Assembly: GCA_947380295.1 (NCBI GenBank) | Contig: CANCQK010000006.1 | Span: 1-64,000 of the forward strand | Length of the DNA: 64,000 nucleotides | Source: Bdellovibrionales bacterium | GTDB taxonomy: Bacteria > Bdellovibrionota > UBA1018 | Reading direction: 5' to 3' | Shown: positions 8,292-16,730 of the stretch, one piece after another | Layout: each line of letters begins with the position of its first letter | How positions within the stretch are numbered: the first letter of the stretch is position 1 | The notes under the pieces: generated by a model | What the model saw: the letters and a program-made list of their open reading frames with translations, nothing else | What the model was told of the DNA's origin: nothing | Databases searched by the model: none | Position numbers and translations under genes: made by a program

Positions 8292-8882
8292 TTAATAGAT
8301 GATTTCTCTAGAGTCACGTGCCTCAAGCTTTTTATGCCCAGCGGCTTGAGGGATCAGTTGATCTTTTGACTTTTTCTTTTCGATGGCCTTGAGAACTTCC
8401 TCAAAGCCTTCCCATCCCAATGATGCAGGGACCCACTCTTGAGCGGTAGACAAACAGCTACGACAAAAAGTCCTCAAACTAGACTCCTCTTCCTGGCCCG
8501 ACCTAGCAAAGACGGCAAGCCACTCTAAATCACTGGTGTACCAAAGTCGGACTGATTGGTCTGTACTCACCGGCAAAGACCTCATAGCTCTCTGGACCAT
8601 TGCAGGATCTTTCATCTCACTCCAGCCCAGCCCAGCTAGAGAACCCTTTAGGAGCGCAAAACTGGGAAAGTGACTTTTTCTCCACTGAGACAGGATGTCG
8701 TCTTGAGCCCATTGAAACGCGGTAAATCCCAATAACCCCGAGAGCAAGAAGTACAGAATTCCGTTGATAGCCCCGTTCTGCGGTAGCCTGATCTTTTTTC
8801 CAAGTGATCCCGATACACTCGATATTCGTGTCGAAATCCACGACTCAGACCTAAAATAGCTCCTAATATCAGTAAGCTCCAC
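8292..8882 (-). CDS. Single-pass membrane protein of the Flp pilus-like cluster, function unknown
   Basis: The 196-residue product begins at a GTG with GAGG seven bases upstream. It has one clear hydrophobic segment (about residues 41-58, N-G-I-L-Y-F-L-L-S-G-L-L-G-F). A soluble C-terminal domain follows, with a C-R-S-C pair and a charged tail (E-K-K-K-S-K). No family is recognised. It follows the TadG-like gene by 9 bases and closes a four-gene leftward unit with the Flp pilin, so a role in pilus assembly or surface display is inferred from position only. Confidence 0.55.
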   Translation of the reverse strand: MELTDIRSYFRSESWISTRISSVSGSLGKKIRLPQNGAINGILYFLLSGLLGFTAFQWAQDDILSQWRKSHFPSFALLKGSLAGLGWSEMKDPAMVQRAMRSLPVSTDQSVRLWYTSDLEWLAVFARSGQEEESSLRTFCRSCLSTAQEWVPASLGWEGFEEVLKAIEKKKSKDQLIPQAAGHKKLEARDSREIIY

Positions 8883-8891
8883 AAAACCACC

Positions 8892-9479
8892 TCAAAAAAA
8901 ACTTGTCCACTCTGCGCCCCAGCGATCGGGCAAAAATTCAGATTGGGATTTAGGCCCAATCTTTGCTGCAGCGGAGCGGGGCCAGTGAGAAATCTGAATT
9001 TTAAGCCCATCACTTTTTCTCCCTCTCCACTCCAGGAGTTGCGGACCTGCAGTGTCTGGCTCTCCGCGCCGAACTGGAGGACTAGGCAGAGGCACGGGGA
9101 TGTCCCCCCACTTCCCACAACCCTTATTGATCCATGCAGCTCTTTTAAGCTCCCAAGTAGCCATGCTACCGCTTTGAATCAGCACAACTGCCTCTGAAGC
9201 CTGAATCAACGGAGGAATCGCCTCGAACTGTAAAGCAACCTCTGCGGCTCGAATCATCACTCGAAACCCCTGAATTGCCGTATTGGTCCCCTCAATCAGG
9301 TTAAGATGATTCTTCAAAGCCATAGCATGCTCAGCAACACACCGATTCAGTCGTAATTGGGTCTCCATATTCCGCCGCCAAGTTCCCATCAAGAACCAGA
9401 GACCCAAACCGCCAATCATGATGATTAACAAAACTATCGCCATCGGAAGGTGCATCACCCCACGTCTATCAGTTACCAT
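8892..9479 (-). CDS. TadG-like pilus-associated membrane protein
   Basis: The 195-residue protein has a short basic N-terminus ending R-R-G, then a hydrophobic stretch (I-V-L-L-I-I-M-I-G-G-L-G-L-W-F-L). The rest is a soluble domain with several cysteines. This is the layout of TadE/TadG-type pseudopilins, though the usual Glu at +5 after the Gly is absent, so processing by prepilin peptidase is doubtful. The ATG at 9477-9479 is preferred because it overlaps the stop of the TadE-like gene (ATGGTAA), giving tight coupling; a TTG six codons earlier is also open. It probably acts at the inner membrane or in the periplasm with the neighbouring pilin genes. Confidence 0.55.
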   Translation of the reverse strand: MVTDRRGVMHLPMAIVLLIIMIGGLGLWFLMGTWRRNMETQLRLNRCVAEHAMALKNHLNLIEGTNTAIQGFRVMIRAAEVALQFEAIPPLIQASEAVVLIQSGSMATWELKRAAWINKGCGKWGDIPVPLPSPPVRRGEPDTAGPQLLEWRGRKSDGLKIQISHWPRSAAAKIGPKSQSEFLPDRWGAEWTSFF

Positions 9480-9844
9480 TGGGCGAACTCTAACCAAGGC
9501 AGATCGACGCGCTCAAAGGTACGACCACAGGTCATCCGTCCATGCACCCCCTGGTCATCCACCGTAATGGTCACGCTGAAAAACCCGGACCGTACTGGTT
9601 TGGCCCTGATTTGGTTTGAGTGAAGACTCCCACGTCCTGACTCATCTCTTCCTTGAATCAAACGTTGATGAGTTTGCTCAAAGACCTCATGAGCACACCG
9701 GAGTCTTTCAAACTCGGATTTCAGCACAAGCCCACAACAAATGATCAGAACTACAACCAACAGAATCGATAGGGAGAACTCAACGAGTGCCTGACCCGAT
9801 TTCTCATTTCGATGCTTCAACTTTGACTCCAAAATATCACTCAA
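9473..9844 (-). CDS. TadE-like pseudopilin
   Basis: This 123-residue protein carries a prepilin-like leader: a charged 17-residue N-terminus ends in Gly and is followed by Q-A-L-V-E-F-S-L and a hydrophobic helix. Glu at +5 and Phe at +6 match the class IVb prepilin peptidase site of TadE/TadF proteins. The C-terminal domain has two or three Cys and is small. The apparent start is TTG at 9842-9844, with GAGGG 11 bases upstream. It lies 18 bases after the Flp pilin gene and overlaps the next gene. TadE-type minor pilins assist Flp pilus assembly. No TadA ATPase, TadB/C platform, RcpA secretin or TadV peptidase is in this window. Confidence 0.7.
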   Translation of the reverse strand: MSDILESKLKHRNEKSGQALVEFSLSILLVVVLIICCGLVLKSEFERLRCAHEVFEQTHQRLIQGRDESGRGSLHSNQIRAKPVRSGFFSVTITVDDQGVHGRMTCGRTFERVDLPWLEFAQW

Positions 9845-9862
9845 TCTTAGAGCACCCTCAGC

Positions 9863-10033
9863 TTACATTCGATCAATTCTCTCTCTCGCATCATTGAGTT
9901 TACCTCGCAAGGCAGTCCCCACCCCTCTCACTGCGACAATCGAACCGATCGCCACAAGGACCATCAAAATTGCGTACTCGGTCAACCCTTGTCCATCTTG
10001 GTCTCGAAAAATCCTTCTTAAACGTAGTTTCAT
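9863..10033 (-). CDS. Flp-type major pilin
   Basis: A 56-residue product, short but clear. A 14-residue basic leader ends D-Q-D-G and is followed by Q-G-L-T-E-Y-A-I-L and a hydrophobic helix. The E-Y pair at +5/+6 after the Gly is the hallmark of Flp/Fap pilins processed by a TadV-type peptidase. The length (42 residues mature) is usual for the family. A strong AGGAGAGG lies six bases before the ATG. The gene heads a leftward unit with TadE-like, TadG-like and unknown genes. Flp pilins form bundled fibres for surface adhesion. Confidence 0.88.
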   Translation of the reverse strand: MKLRLRRIFRDQDGQGLTEYAILMVLVAIGSIVAVRGVGTALRGKLNDARERIDRM

Positions 10034-10297
10034 CTGTTTCCTCTCCTATTTACTTTTAGACTGAGTTCAAAGTTTCGCCTGAGATGTAGACCGTGATGAT
10101 GCACTAGAACGAATGAAGGATCTGTGCCAGACTGCCCCGCCATGAAGATCCAAAGTAAATATTGAATTTAGGAGCTACAGTGTGGATTTCGGACTTTACA
10201 ATGGGCGCCCTTCAGTCAAGTCTTTGACGTTAAGAATTCGTTTGAACTCCCACTTGCTTAATTAAATAAATATATTTAATATTTAATAATTAAACCT
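10034..10297. promoter_or_regulatory. Divergent intergenic region between the Flp pilin and 10298 genes
   Basis: These 264 bases separate two divergent units and should hold both promoters. No convincing gene is seen. The last 40 bases (about 10258-10297) are almost pure A/T with interleaved palindromic TTAAT/ATTAA blocks directly before the rightward start codon. That would melt easily and could be a promoter or a binding site for an AT-preferring protein. I could not assign individual -35/-10 boxes. Confidence 0.4.
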
Positions 10298-10711
10298 ATG
10301 TCACGCAAATATAGACAAAAGCTTTTCATTTTTGACTCTCGAGAGATCGGCGCTCTACTCCTGCTATTCGCAAGCGGACTAGCTTTTACATTTACTCTGG
10401 GCGTACACTATACAAAACAGCTCCACAACCCTGAGAAGATCCCAAGCAAGGAGCCATTCAAGCCAGTCGAAGAATCTGCTGAAGCAGTTCCCAGCCAGGT
10501 TGAGCTCACTGAGCAGAACCAAAAGATTGAAGAATCTCTGAATGAGTCTCTTCAAAAAGACCTTCACGATGAAGTAGTCAAAACTGGGATCAGACTGAAG
10601 GTCAGCAGACAGGTTAGCCTCCCTAAGTCAACCCGTGGTCATGAGGGAGGGGCCACTACCCTGAAAGAAAAGCCAGAACCAGCACCAAAGCCTAAGGACG
10701 AAAAAGATTAA
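10298..10711 (+). CDS. Single-pass membrane protein with charged periplasmic tail
   Basis: The 137-residue protein has a basic N-terminus, a single membrane segment (about residues 18-37, ending near Y-T-K-Q-L) and then about 100 residues rich in Glu, Lys and Pro. The last 15 residues are a Lys/Pro/Glu repeat. The topology resembles the anchor and linker of proteins that end in a SPOR domain, but no SPOR domain is present. Its stop lies one base before the ATG of the cyclic-nucleotide-binding gene, so the two are almost certainly co-expressed. Function unknown. Confidence 0.65.
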   Translation: MSRKYRQKLFIFDSREIGALLLLFASGLAFTFTLGVHYTKQLHNPEKIPSKEPFKPVEESAEAVPSQVELTEQNQKIEESLNESLQKDLHDEVVKTGIRLKVSRQVSLPKSTRGHEGGATTLKEKPEPAPKPKDEKD

Positions 10712-10712
10712 T

Positions 10713-11783
10713 ATGCCCGACCCAAGCAGTTCAGGTAATAAAGTCAGACTTTTGCAACGAGGTGAGCTGCTCTTTTCGGAGGGCGAAAAATCTAGGTCAA
10801 TGTACCTGATTAAAAAAGGTGCAATTCGCCTCTTTATGAAAAAAGGCAACTCGAACGTCGAAGTAGATACAGTCCGAGAAGGCCAAATTCTTGGCGAACT
10901 CGCATTTTTAGACGGAAACCCTCGATCACTTTCGGGTGAAGCATTGGGGCCTTGCGAATTAATTGAAATCTCAGGAGATACATTTCTTGAAACCTTAGCC
11001 AAAGCTCCAGAATGGCTCAAAATTCTCCTCAAAACCGTAGTCGGAAGACTAAGAACTACTAATTCTCGCCTGCGACAACTCGAAGCAGCCAACCAGGGTA
11101 TTGAATACTCGGCTAAACCCGGTAGCGGAAGTCGACGAGTTTTCTACCAATATCTCTCCTGGCATGAGTTCATGAAGGTTTGTAGCGCGATTCAGCTGGA
11201 ATCGCTTCGAGCTGGAAAATCCTCAGATGAAGGACATGAAGTTTATGTTCAAAACATCAACATCTATGCTCACACGATTTTTGGCGTACCGACCTCAAAA
11301 GTCGATTGTGTGATCGAGATTCTTGAGACAATGAAACTAGCCAAAACATTTACAGAAAACAAAGTCTTGAAGGCTAAGTTTCAAAACCTACAATTTTTAG
11401 ATGACATGGTTCGTTACCTCATCGAGGAAAACCGCTTAGAACCGTCAAAGCGCCACCAAGTCTCGGAGAGAGCCTACGCGATTATGAAAATGATTGAACC
11501 AGAACTCTCCCTTCATCAAATTGATCCAGCAACCGGAAGAGTGACAATCAACTTGATCGATGCGAACCAACGCGCAATGACTTCCGAACCTGGTTCGAAG
11601 GGATTTAAAATCGATGAACTCGGTGAACTCGTGCAGGTCGATCTCATCACTGCTCTGAAAGCAAACTCCGCCAGCGAAGTTCTAACGACCGCAGATCCAA
11701 AACACTTTAAGGATCAACTTCGATATCTTAGCGTCGTATTTGCAATGAACGCGCTCAATGTTCAAAAAAGTCGAGTAGCCTAA
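10713..11783 (+). CDS. Cyclic-nucleotide-binding domain protein
   Basis: The 356-residue protein opens with a Crp-like cNMP-binding fold. R-G-E-L-L-F-S-E-G-E is at about residues 12-21, followed by I-K-K-G-A-I-R-L-F and the phosphate-binding cassette region G-E-L-A-F-L-D-G-N-P-R-S at about 67-78. The Arg of the cassette is kept, so cAMP, cGMP or a cyclic dinucleotide could bind. The long C-terminal part (about 145-356) is not a standard Crp helix-turn-helix; it is helical and not recognised. It might be a regulator or an adaptor rather than a transcription factor. It is coupled to the small membrane protein upstream, which suggests a membrane-linked signalling unit (inference). Confidence 0.75.
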   Translation: MPDPSSSGNKVRLLQRGELLFSEGEKSRSMYLIKKGAIRLFMKKGNSNVEVDTVREGQILGELAFLDGNPRSLSGEALGPCELIEISGDTFLETLAKAPEWLKILLKTVVGRLRTTNSRLRQLEAANQGIEYSAKPGSGSRRVFYQYLSWHEFMKVCSAIQLESLRAGKSSDEGHEVYVQNINIYAHTIFGVPTSKVDCVIEILETMKLAKTFTENKVLKAKFQNLQFLDDMVRYLIEENRLEPSKRHQVSERAYAIMKMIEPELSLHQIDPATGRVTINLIDANQRAMTSEPGSKGFKIDELGELVQVDLITALKANSASEVLTTADPKHFKDQLRYLSVVFAMNALNVQKSRVA

Positions 11784-11807
11784 AGGACCCACCATAATTT
11801 CAGATTT

Positions 11808-12839
11808 CTAATGGCCACGCTTAGTTCGACTTAAAAGCTCAGCTTGCAATTCTGAGTTTCTTGTCTTGAGTTCCTCCAGCATTTTCACAAGTTTTTGCTG
11901 TTGAACCTTGAGGACGGCAAAATCTGCTGATGAGGACTCACGATCTATTGAGCCAGGTGATTTGATTCGCTCTGACTTCAGAAAGACCGTCTCTGCTTCC
12001 AATTCTAATATTTTATTTGATTTGCTTTCGATCTGTTTCAAAAGTTCCTGACGATCTGAACTGATCTCGACATCACTCATTTTTCCTAAGCTGGAGCCTT
12101 CAGGCTCATGAACTCCTCTAATTTGATTTTTAAGCCATTGAACCCATTTCCAGGAATTGATATTTGCCACTTTAAGCTGGGGCCTTTTAGGAGGTGATGT
12201 ATTATTTCTCTTAGTTTTTTCTAGTATCTTAGAATGATTAAAATCCCCAAGCTGAGTATATTTTTCTTCCGCCGTGTATTTTTTTCCAGTTACTGCCTCT
12301 AGAAAAATCAAGTCAAATGGCATCCGCTTGTGAAGAACTTCCGATGAGATTCGTCCCGGTAGTCCAATAAAAACCATGAGTTCTGCTAATTGAAACTCAG
12401 GAGCGTACTTAAAAACCATTCTATGAGAGGCGGAATGAATTCGACTCAAAGAACGCTCAAAAGAAGTCTGAATCAACCCCTTAAAAACTCGATCGGCAAG
12501 ACCATCCCACTGAACGGAGAGTTCAGAACCCAATCGAAAGCTGAAGCTGAAAACGACCTTCTCAAGATCAACCCCACACTCAAATGCAATTGGCTCTTCT
12601 AAGGGCCCCGAGTTAGACTGCGTTGAAAAAGCCAACTGTAAGGATTGATTAAATAAATCTCTAAGTAGAAATTGATCGAGATCCGTAGGCTTGAGTTGAG
12701 CAATCAGAAGATCACTCACACGCCCCACGGAGCGATTCTCAAAAATAGGAAAATAAAGAATCTCTCCACGCCGGCCGAGTACCCCAGCAACTCCGAATGT
12801 ATCTAGGGATTTTAAAGGCTCAATTCCAAAATTTTCCAT
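11808..12839 (-). CDS. Unknown protein with C-terminal coiled coil
   Basis: The 343-residue product has no signal peptide. Residues 1-190 look like a compact mixed alpha/beta domain beginning M-E-N-F-G-I-E. A basic linker (K-R-N-N-T-S-P-P-K-R-P) follows. Residues about 255-338 are strongly heptad-like (L-L-K-Q-I-E-S-K-S-N-K-I-L-E-L-E-A-E) and should form a coiled coil. An AAAGGGAAAAAG ribosome site lies before the ATG. It follows the 12855-13748 gene by 15 bases and is probably its operon partner. I do not recognise the family. It converges on the cNMP-binding gene. Confidence 0.6.
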   Translation of the reverse strand: MENFGIEPLKSLDTFGVAGVLGRRGEILYFPIFENRSVGRVSDLLIAQLKPTDLDQFLLRDLFNQSLQLAFSTQSNSGPLEEPIAFECGVDLEKVVFSFSFRLGSELSVQWDGLADRVFKGLIQTSFERSLSRIHSASHRMVFKYAPEFQLAELMVFIGLPGRISSEVLHKRMPFDLIFLEAVTGKKYTAEEKYTQLGDFNHSKILEKTKRNNTSPPKRPQLKVANINSWKWVQWLKNQIRGVHEPEGSSLGKMSDVEISSDRQELLKQIESKSNKILELEAETVFLKSERIKSPGSIDRESSSADFAVLKVQQQKLVKMLEELKTRNSELQAELLSRTKRGH

Positions 12840-12854
12840 TCGCTTTTTCCCTTT

Positions 12855-13748
12855 TTAAGCAAAGCCGTCTTCTCCAAAAATACTAAGATTGCCAGATTTA
12901 CGGTCCTTCAACCCATTCAGAATCTCGGGCAATCGACTTGAAAATTTTTTAGTCACACTATCTGTATCAGTTGCAATTGCTCGTGCTCTAATCCTCTCTC
13001 CGGCTAGACCCTCAAATCGAGTACAAATAAATTGAAAGACCTGCTCAGCTTCGACTCCAAAACCCACCATAGAGCCCGACTTCTCGCGCAAGAGAGGTCT
13101 TGTCCGATTCTGAGCTTCATCCAATAATGCAAAAATAGCTGCGATTCTCAATCGATTCAGATACGCTAAATTCAGGTATCCTAAATGGATCATCATAAAA
13201 ACAGCAAGACTAGACAGCACGAGAACTCTTTCTAAAAAATCAGCACCAAAAGCGTGAATCATGGTGAGAATGGTGGGCGAGAGCCCGCCTAATAGTTCGT
13301 CAACAAAGGCGGACACAAAAAAGCCTTCAGTCTGAACCCCTTCTTCCGGATGATTAAACCAAAGCTGAGTGAGAACTCTCAAGACTTGTGAAGAAAGTTC
13401 GGCATCAGATGCTCCGAGAGCAGCATCACGAAATACAGGCGCATGTGCCAGATGAGTGACAATATCACCTCTTTTAAGAAGATTCTGCACCGCACCGGCG
13501 GCATCTCGCACTAACTCGATAGAAAATATGAATCTAGAAAAGTGTAAAAACTCATACCCTGAAAGACGATTCAGATCCTCTGGCGTAAAGAAATCCAATG
13601 GACCCTTAACTCCCACGTAGGACTGATCTTTTTTCATCAGGACGTAAGCAGGCGCAAAAAGGATGACATGAGGCTGCACTGTCTTAAGAGTCACCTTTTT
13701 AAACGACTGACGCCTACTATAGGGAATTTTTTTCTCTCTAAACTCCAT
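12855..13748 (-). CDS. Unknown protein, operon partner of the coiled-coil protein
   Basis: The 297-residue protein has a very basic N-terminus, then a mostly helical body. One strongly hydrophobic segment (about residues 175-200, V-L-V-L-S-S-L-A-V-F-M-M-I-H-L-G-Y) may be a buried helix or a membrane segment. R-G-D-I-V-T-H-L-A-H-A-P is the only motif-like stretch, and it does not fit an HD or HDOD signature. AGAGG precedes the ATG. With the downstream coiled-coil gene it makes a two-gene unit of unknown function. Confidence 0.55.
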   Translation of the reverse strand: MEFREKKIPYSRRQSFKKVTLKTVQPHVILFAPAYVLMKKDQSYVGVKGPLDFFTPEDLNRLSGYEFLHFSRFIFSIELVRDAAGAVQNLLKRGDIVTHLAHAPVFRDAALGASDAELSSQVLRVLTQLWFNHPEEGVQTEGFFVSAFVDELLGGLSPTILTMIHAFGADFLERVLVLSSLAVFMMIHLGYLNLAYLNRLRIAAIFALLDEAQNRTRPLLREKSGSMVGFGVEAEQVFQFICTRFEGLAGERIRARAIATDTDSVTKKFSSRLPEILNGLKDRKSGNLSIFGEDGFA

Positions 13749-13822
13749 AAACTGCCTCTATTGAATGATCGGCAGTTTGAGACTTTACATGAGCACCATT
13801 TACATGTGAGCTTCTGAGATTT

Positions 13823-14212
13823 TCAAGAATTTTTCATGAGTTTCAGTGTTGCTTTAAATTCTGTGATGTAAATCGCCAAAATGTGGGTAGTCACGCTCTG
13901 AGCTGTCCGAGCGCGGTAGGTGTGACTGGTGAGATTACGATCGTTGAGCATTTGAAGCCAGTTACCTTCGCTCGTGGCCAGAATCCAACCATTGGTCATT
14001 GCCCATTCTAAAGCTTTTCTCGGGCTCGCAAGGACGAGTCCTTCGGCACCTGCTTTCTTTTGGATTGCCTTCCAGCATTGCTCAAAAGTAAATTCGAAGG
14101 CTTGAATGACACCGGCTTGATGGATTTCAGATCCGTCATAAAGTGACTCAAATTCGATGAGCTTGGCTAAAGCAGCCTCAAAATTTTCAAAAAAAGTGGG
14201 CTTAACGGACAT
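13823..14212 (-). CDS. hepT: HepT-like HEPN toxin (HI0074 family)
   Basis: The 129-residue all-helical protein belongs to the nucleotidyltransferase substrate-binding (HI0074/HEPN) family. The toxin signature R-x4-H-x-Y is present as R-N-L-T-S-H-T-Y at residues 92-99, so the RNase catalytic Arg and His and the Tyr that MntA AMPylates are all kept. The open frame extends 74 codons further upstream through the partner gene, but the ATG at 14210-14212 matches the family start. It overlaps the end of mntA by 11 bases, so the toxin is translated after its antitoxin. Characterised HepT proteins cleave RNA, and their partner MntA silences them by adding AMP to the Tyr. Confidence 0.88.
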   Translation of the reverse strand: MSVKPTFFENFEAALAKLIEFESLYDGSEIHQAGVIQAFEFTFEQCWKAIQKKAGAEGLVLASPRKALEWAMTNGWILATSEGNWLQMLNDRNLTSHTYRARTAQSVTTHILAIYITEFKATLKLMKNS

Positions 14213-14525
14213 AAAGAACCTTGCCTTCCCGTGAGATTTGGTTTTTGTAATCGTTATCCATCTGACTGAAGTCAACAAGATCGACCTGATAAAGTGTAAT
14301 TGGCTCTTCCTGAAGGTCAATTTGGAGTCGAGCCCATGCGTCGGTTGTGATTTTGCTGGATTTGACGGCGATGTCAAAGTCAGAATTGGCTCTGTGATCA
14401 CCACGCGCTCGTGAGCCAAAAAGGATGATCTCATCAGGACTGAGGTCGTGAATCATTCGCTGAACGAGGTTTTTAATCGAGTCTGGAAGCGCATGATAAG
14501 TTTCAGAAAATATTGATCTTTTCAT
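14202..14525 (-). CDS. mntA: MntA-like minimal nucleotidyltransferase antitoxin
   Basis: The 107-residue protein is a minimal nucleotidyltransferase with the G-S-x10-D-x-D active site (G37-S38 ... D49-F-D51), as in MntA antitoxins that AMPylate HepT. The ATG at 14523-14525 has AAGGAA at good spacing; a TTG two codons upstream is too close to that site. The downstream HEPN gene overlaps it by 11 bases, which is the standard mntA-hepT arrangement. The pair is complete and looks intact, so it is probably functional as a toxin-antitoxin module. Confidence 0.88.
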   Translation of the reverse strand: MKRSIFSETYHALPDSIKNLVQRMIHDLSPDEIILFGSRARGDHRANSDFDIAVKSSKITTDAWARLQIDLQEEPITLYQVDLVDFSQMDNDYKNQISREGKVLYVR

Positions 14526-14621
14526 ATTCAATTCCTTGCCGGACAGAATAGCTCAAACAAAGGACGGGTTCAATAGAGTGATCTGATCTCTTCGCGGTGA
14601 GTACTGGCCTGGAACACAATT

Positions 14622-14664
14622 GGTCAAAATAAACCTCCTCTTTTTAAGGAGAGAAAGTTTGACC
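14622..14664. terminator. Inverted repeat after the peptide transporter operon
   Basis: GGTCAAA at 14622-14628 pairs with TTTGACC at 14658-14664. Between them a CTCCT/AGGAG inner pair flanks a T-rich loop. It lies just downstream of the leftward ABC operon stop at 14698 and just upstream of mntA. It could be a transcription end for the operon or an operator for another gene. No clear U-tract follows it on the minus strand. Confidence 0.35.
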
Positions 14665-14697
14665 TCAATTCAGTAGAAATTTCGACCCATGCTCCCT

Positions 14698-15699
14698 TTA
14701 CGCATAGTGGCATGACACAGAATGAGGAGAGCCTTGAGCCTCAGCCTGAGGCTGATCGACTAAAGCGGGAGGCATCACCTTGCAGTTCTCTTGAGCTTTT
14801 GAACAGCGAGGATGAAAGTAGCACCCCGAGGGCGGATTCAGAGGTGAAGGCACATCCCCCTTCAGGATGATGCGATCGCGTTTGCGAGTTGGATCGGGAA
14901 TCGGAATTGCTGATAATAACGCCTGAGTGTAAGGATGCTTAGCCCTTTGATAAAGCTCATCTGAAGTCGAAAGCTCTACCATTTTACCCAAGTACATGAC
15001 CCCTACCCGACTGGAAATGTGTTGAACCACTTTAAGATCGTGAGCAATAAATAAATAGGTCAGTCCCAGATCTCTCTGCAAATCCTGCATCAAATTTACG
15101 ATCTGTGCTTGAATCGATACATCGAGGGCTGAAACAGGCTCATCACAAACAATAAACTCGGGCTCTACTGCCAGGGCTCGGGCAATACAGATTCTTTGTC
15201 TTTGCCCGCCTGAGAACTCATGAGGATACCGAGAAATGGCTTCTCGACGCAAACCACAGCGATCGAGGAGATTGAGGACTCTTTCTCGACGCTCTTGTTT
15301 GTCCCGCCCGATGCCGTGGATTTCAAGCGGCTCGCCGACGATGCTTTCAACCGTCATGCGAGGATTAAGTGAGGCGTAAGGATCTTGAAAGATGATCTGC
15401 ATTTGCCTTCTGAGCTTGCGCAGTTCGGATCCTGCGAGAGTCGTAATATCCTGACCTTTAAAGAAAATTTGCCCTGAGGTCGGCTCAGTGAGCCTTAAGA
15501 TCGTGCGGCCGAGCGTAGACTTGCCGCAGCCAGACTCACCGACTAGACCAAAGGTTTCTCCCTTTTTAATGTCGAATGAAACGTCTGCAACCGCTTTGAC
15601 GCTCCCCACTTCCCGGGAAAATAAGCCCCCCTGAATCGGGTAACTTTTCACCAGATTACGAACAGAGAGAATCACTGAGGAGTCTGGCTTGGTTTCCAT
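14698..15699 (-). CDS. Peptide ABC transporter ATP-binding protein (OppF/DppF type)
   Basis: The 333-residue cytoplasmic ATPase has Walker [10 protein letters not shown], the ABC signature F-S-G-G-Q-R-Q-R, Walker [16 protein letters not shown] and the H-loop I-A-H-D-L-K. The C-terminal Cys-rich extension [11 protein letters not shown] is the Opp/Dpp-specific oligopeptide extension. The ATG at 15697-15699 with GAGGG eight bases upstream is preferred; a GTG six codons earlier overlaps the partner gene. It pairs with the OppD-type ATPase upstream to power peptide uptake. Confidence 0.93.
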   Translation of the reverse strand: METKPDSSVILSVRNLVKSYPIQGGLFSREVGSVKAVADVSFDIKKGETFGLVGESGCGKSTLGRTILRLTEPTSGQIFFKGQDITTLAGSELRKLRRQMQIIFQDPYASLNPRMTVESIVGEPLEIHGIGRDKQERRERVLNLLDRCGLRREAISRYPHEFSGGQRQRICIARALAVEPEFIVCDEPVSALDVSIQAQIVNLMQDLQRDLGLTYLFIAHDLKVVQHISSRVGVMYLGKMVELSTSDELYQRAKHPYTQALLSAIPIPDPTRKRDRIILKGDVPSPLNPPSGCYFHPRCSKAQENCKVMPPALVDQPQAEAQGSPHSVSCHYA

Positions 15700-15700
15700 A

Positions 15701-16717
15701 TCAAATATCCCTCGCACAGCGAATCAGATGGGCCCACTCTCGCCCTTCATCGATAGTCCTTAACTCAGGCTCTTGCCCCCGGCAGACCTCAGCCACATGT
15801 GAGCACCGTTCTTGAAACCGACACCCCGAAGGCAGACGAAGAAGATTAGGAACAATCCCTGGAATCGTCTCCAGGCGATTTCGCCTGGATGATCCTGCAG
15901 GATCAGTTGACAAATTAGGCGTGCTTCGCAGGAGCCCTCGAGTATACGGCATTTTTGGATTTTTAAAGATCTCCATCACACTCCCCTGCTCAACGACACG
16001 CCCTGCATACATCACAACAACCTCGTCAGCGACCTCGGCGACCACCCCTAGGTCGTGCGTAATCAGAATGAGTGCCATCCCTACTTTTTGCTGAAGGTCT
16101 CTCAACAAATCTAAAATCTGGGCCTGAATAGTCACGTCCAAAGCTGTCGTCGGCTCATCTGCTATCAGGACCTTAGGATTGCACGAGAGGGCCATGGCAA
16201 TCATCACACGCTGTCGCATTCCACCTGAGAGTTGATGAGGATACTCATGAACTCTCTTATTGGCCGAAGGAATCCCAACTAATTCAAACATCTCAACAGC
16301 TCGCTGATACGAGTCTCTTCTAGAAAGACCCTGATGGACCCGAATTGCCTCGCTTACTTGCTCTCCCACGGTGAAAACAGGATTCAGGGAGGTCATTGGC
16401 TCCTGAAAAATCATCGAAATCTCATTGCCTCGAATCGAACGCATCTGCGCCGCAGAGAGCCCGAGGAGATCTTGGCCTCGGTAAAGGATCTGACCTGCCC
16501 GGATCTGACCGGGTGGATTGGGAATGAGTCGCATAATGGATAGACTCGTGACACTTTTGCCACATCCAGACTCACCCACAATCCCTAGCGTTTTTCCGGC
16601 GTAAGCCGTGAAACTGACATCGTCAACCGCCCTAACCTCTCCACCTTCGGTGAAAAATGAGGTGCAGAGATTTTTGACCTCTAGAACTTTCTCTCCCATG
16701 GGTTGATCCTGCTGCAT
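15701..16717 (-). CDS. Peptide ABC transporter ATP-binding protein (OppD/DppD type)
   Basis: The 338-residue ATPase has Walker [10 protein letters not shown], the signature L-S-G-G-M-R-Q-R, Walker [13 protein letters not shown] and the switch His in I-T-H-D-L-G-V. The C-terminal oligopeptide extension carries [13 protein letters not shown], whose cysteines can bind an iron-sulfur cluster in some homologues. It is the fourth gene of the operon and lies 13 bases after the OppC-type permease. Confidence 0.93.
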   Translation of the reverse strand: MQQDQPMGEKVLEVKNLCTSFFTEGGEVRAVDDVSFTAYAGKTLGIVGESGCGKSVTSLSIMRLIPNPPGQIRAGQILYRGQDLLGLSAAQMRSIRGNEISMIFQEPMTSLNPVFTVGEQVSEAIRVHQGLSRRDSYQRAVEMFELVGIPSANKRVHEYPHQLSGGMRQRVMIAMALSCNPKVLIADEPTTALDVTIQAQILDLLRDLQQKVGMALILITHDLGVVAEVADEVVVMYAGRVVEQGSVMEIFKNPKMPYTRGLLRSTPNLSTDPAGSSRRNRLETIPGIVPNLLRLPSGCRFQERCSHVAEVCRGQEPELRTIDEGREWAHLIRCARDI

Positions 16718-16730
16718 TTTGAGTGCTCTC

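Noticed and set aside
8648..9118. Leftward 156-codon frame overlapping the two genes at 8292-9479
   Set aside because: It runs through two better-supported genes in another frame and has no family likeness.
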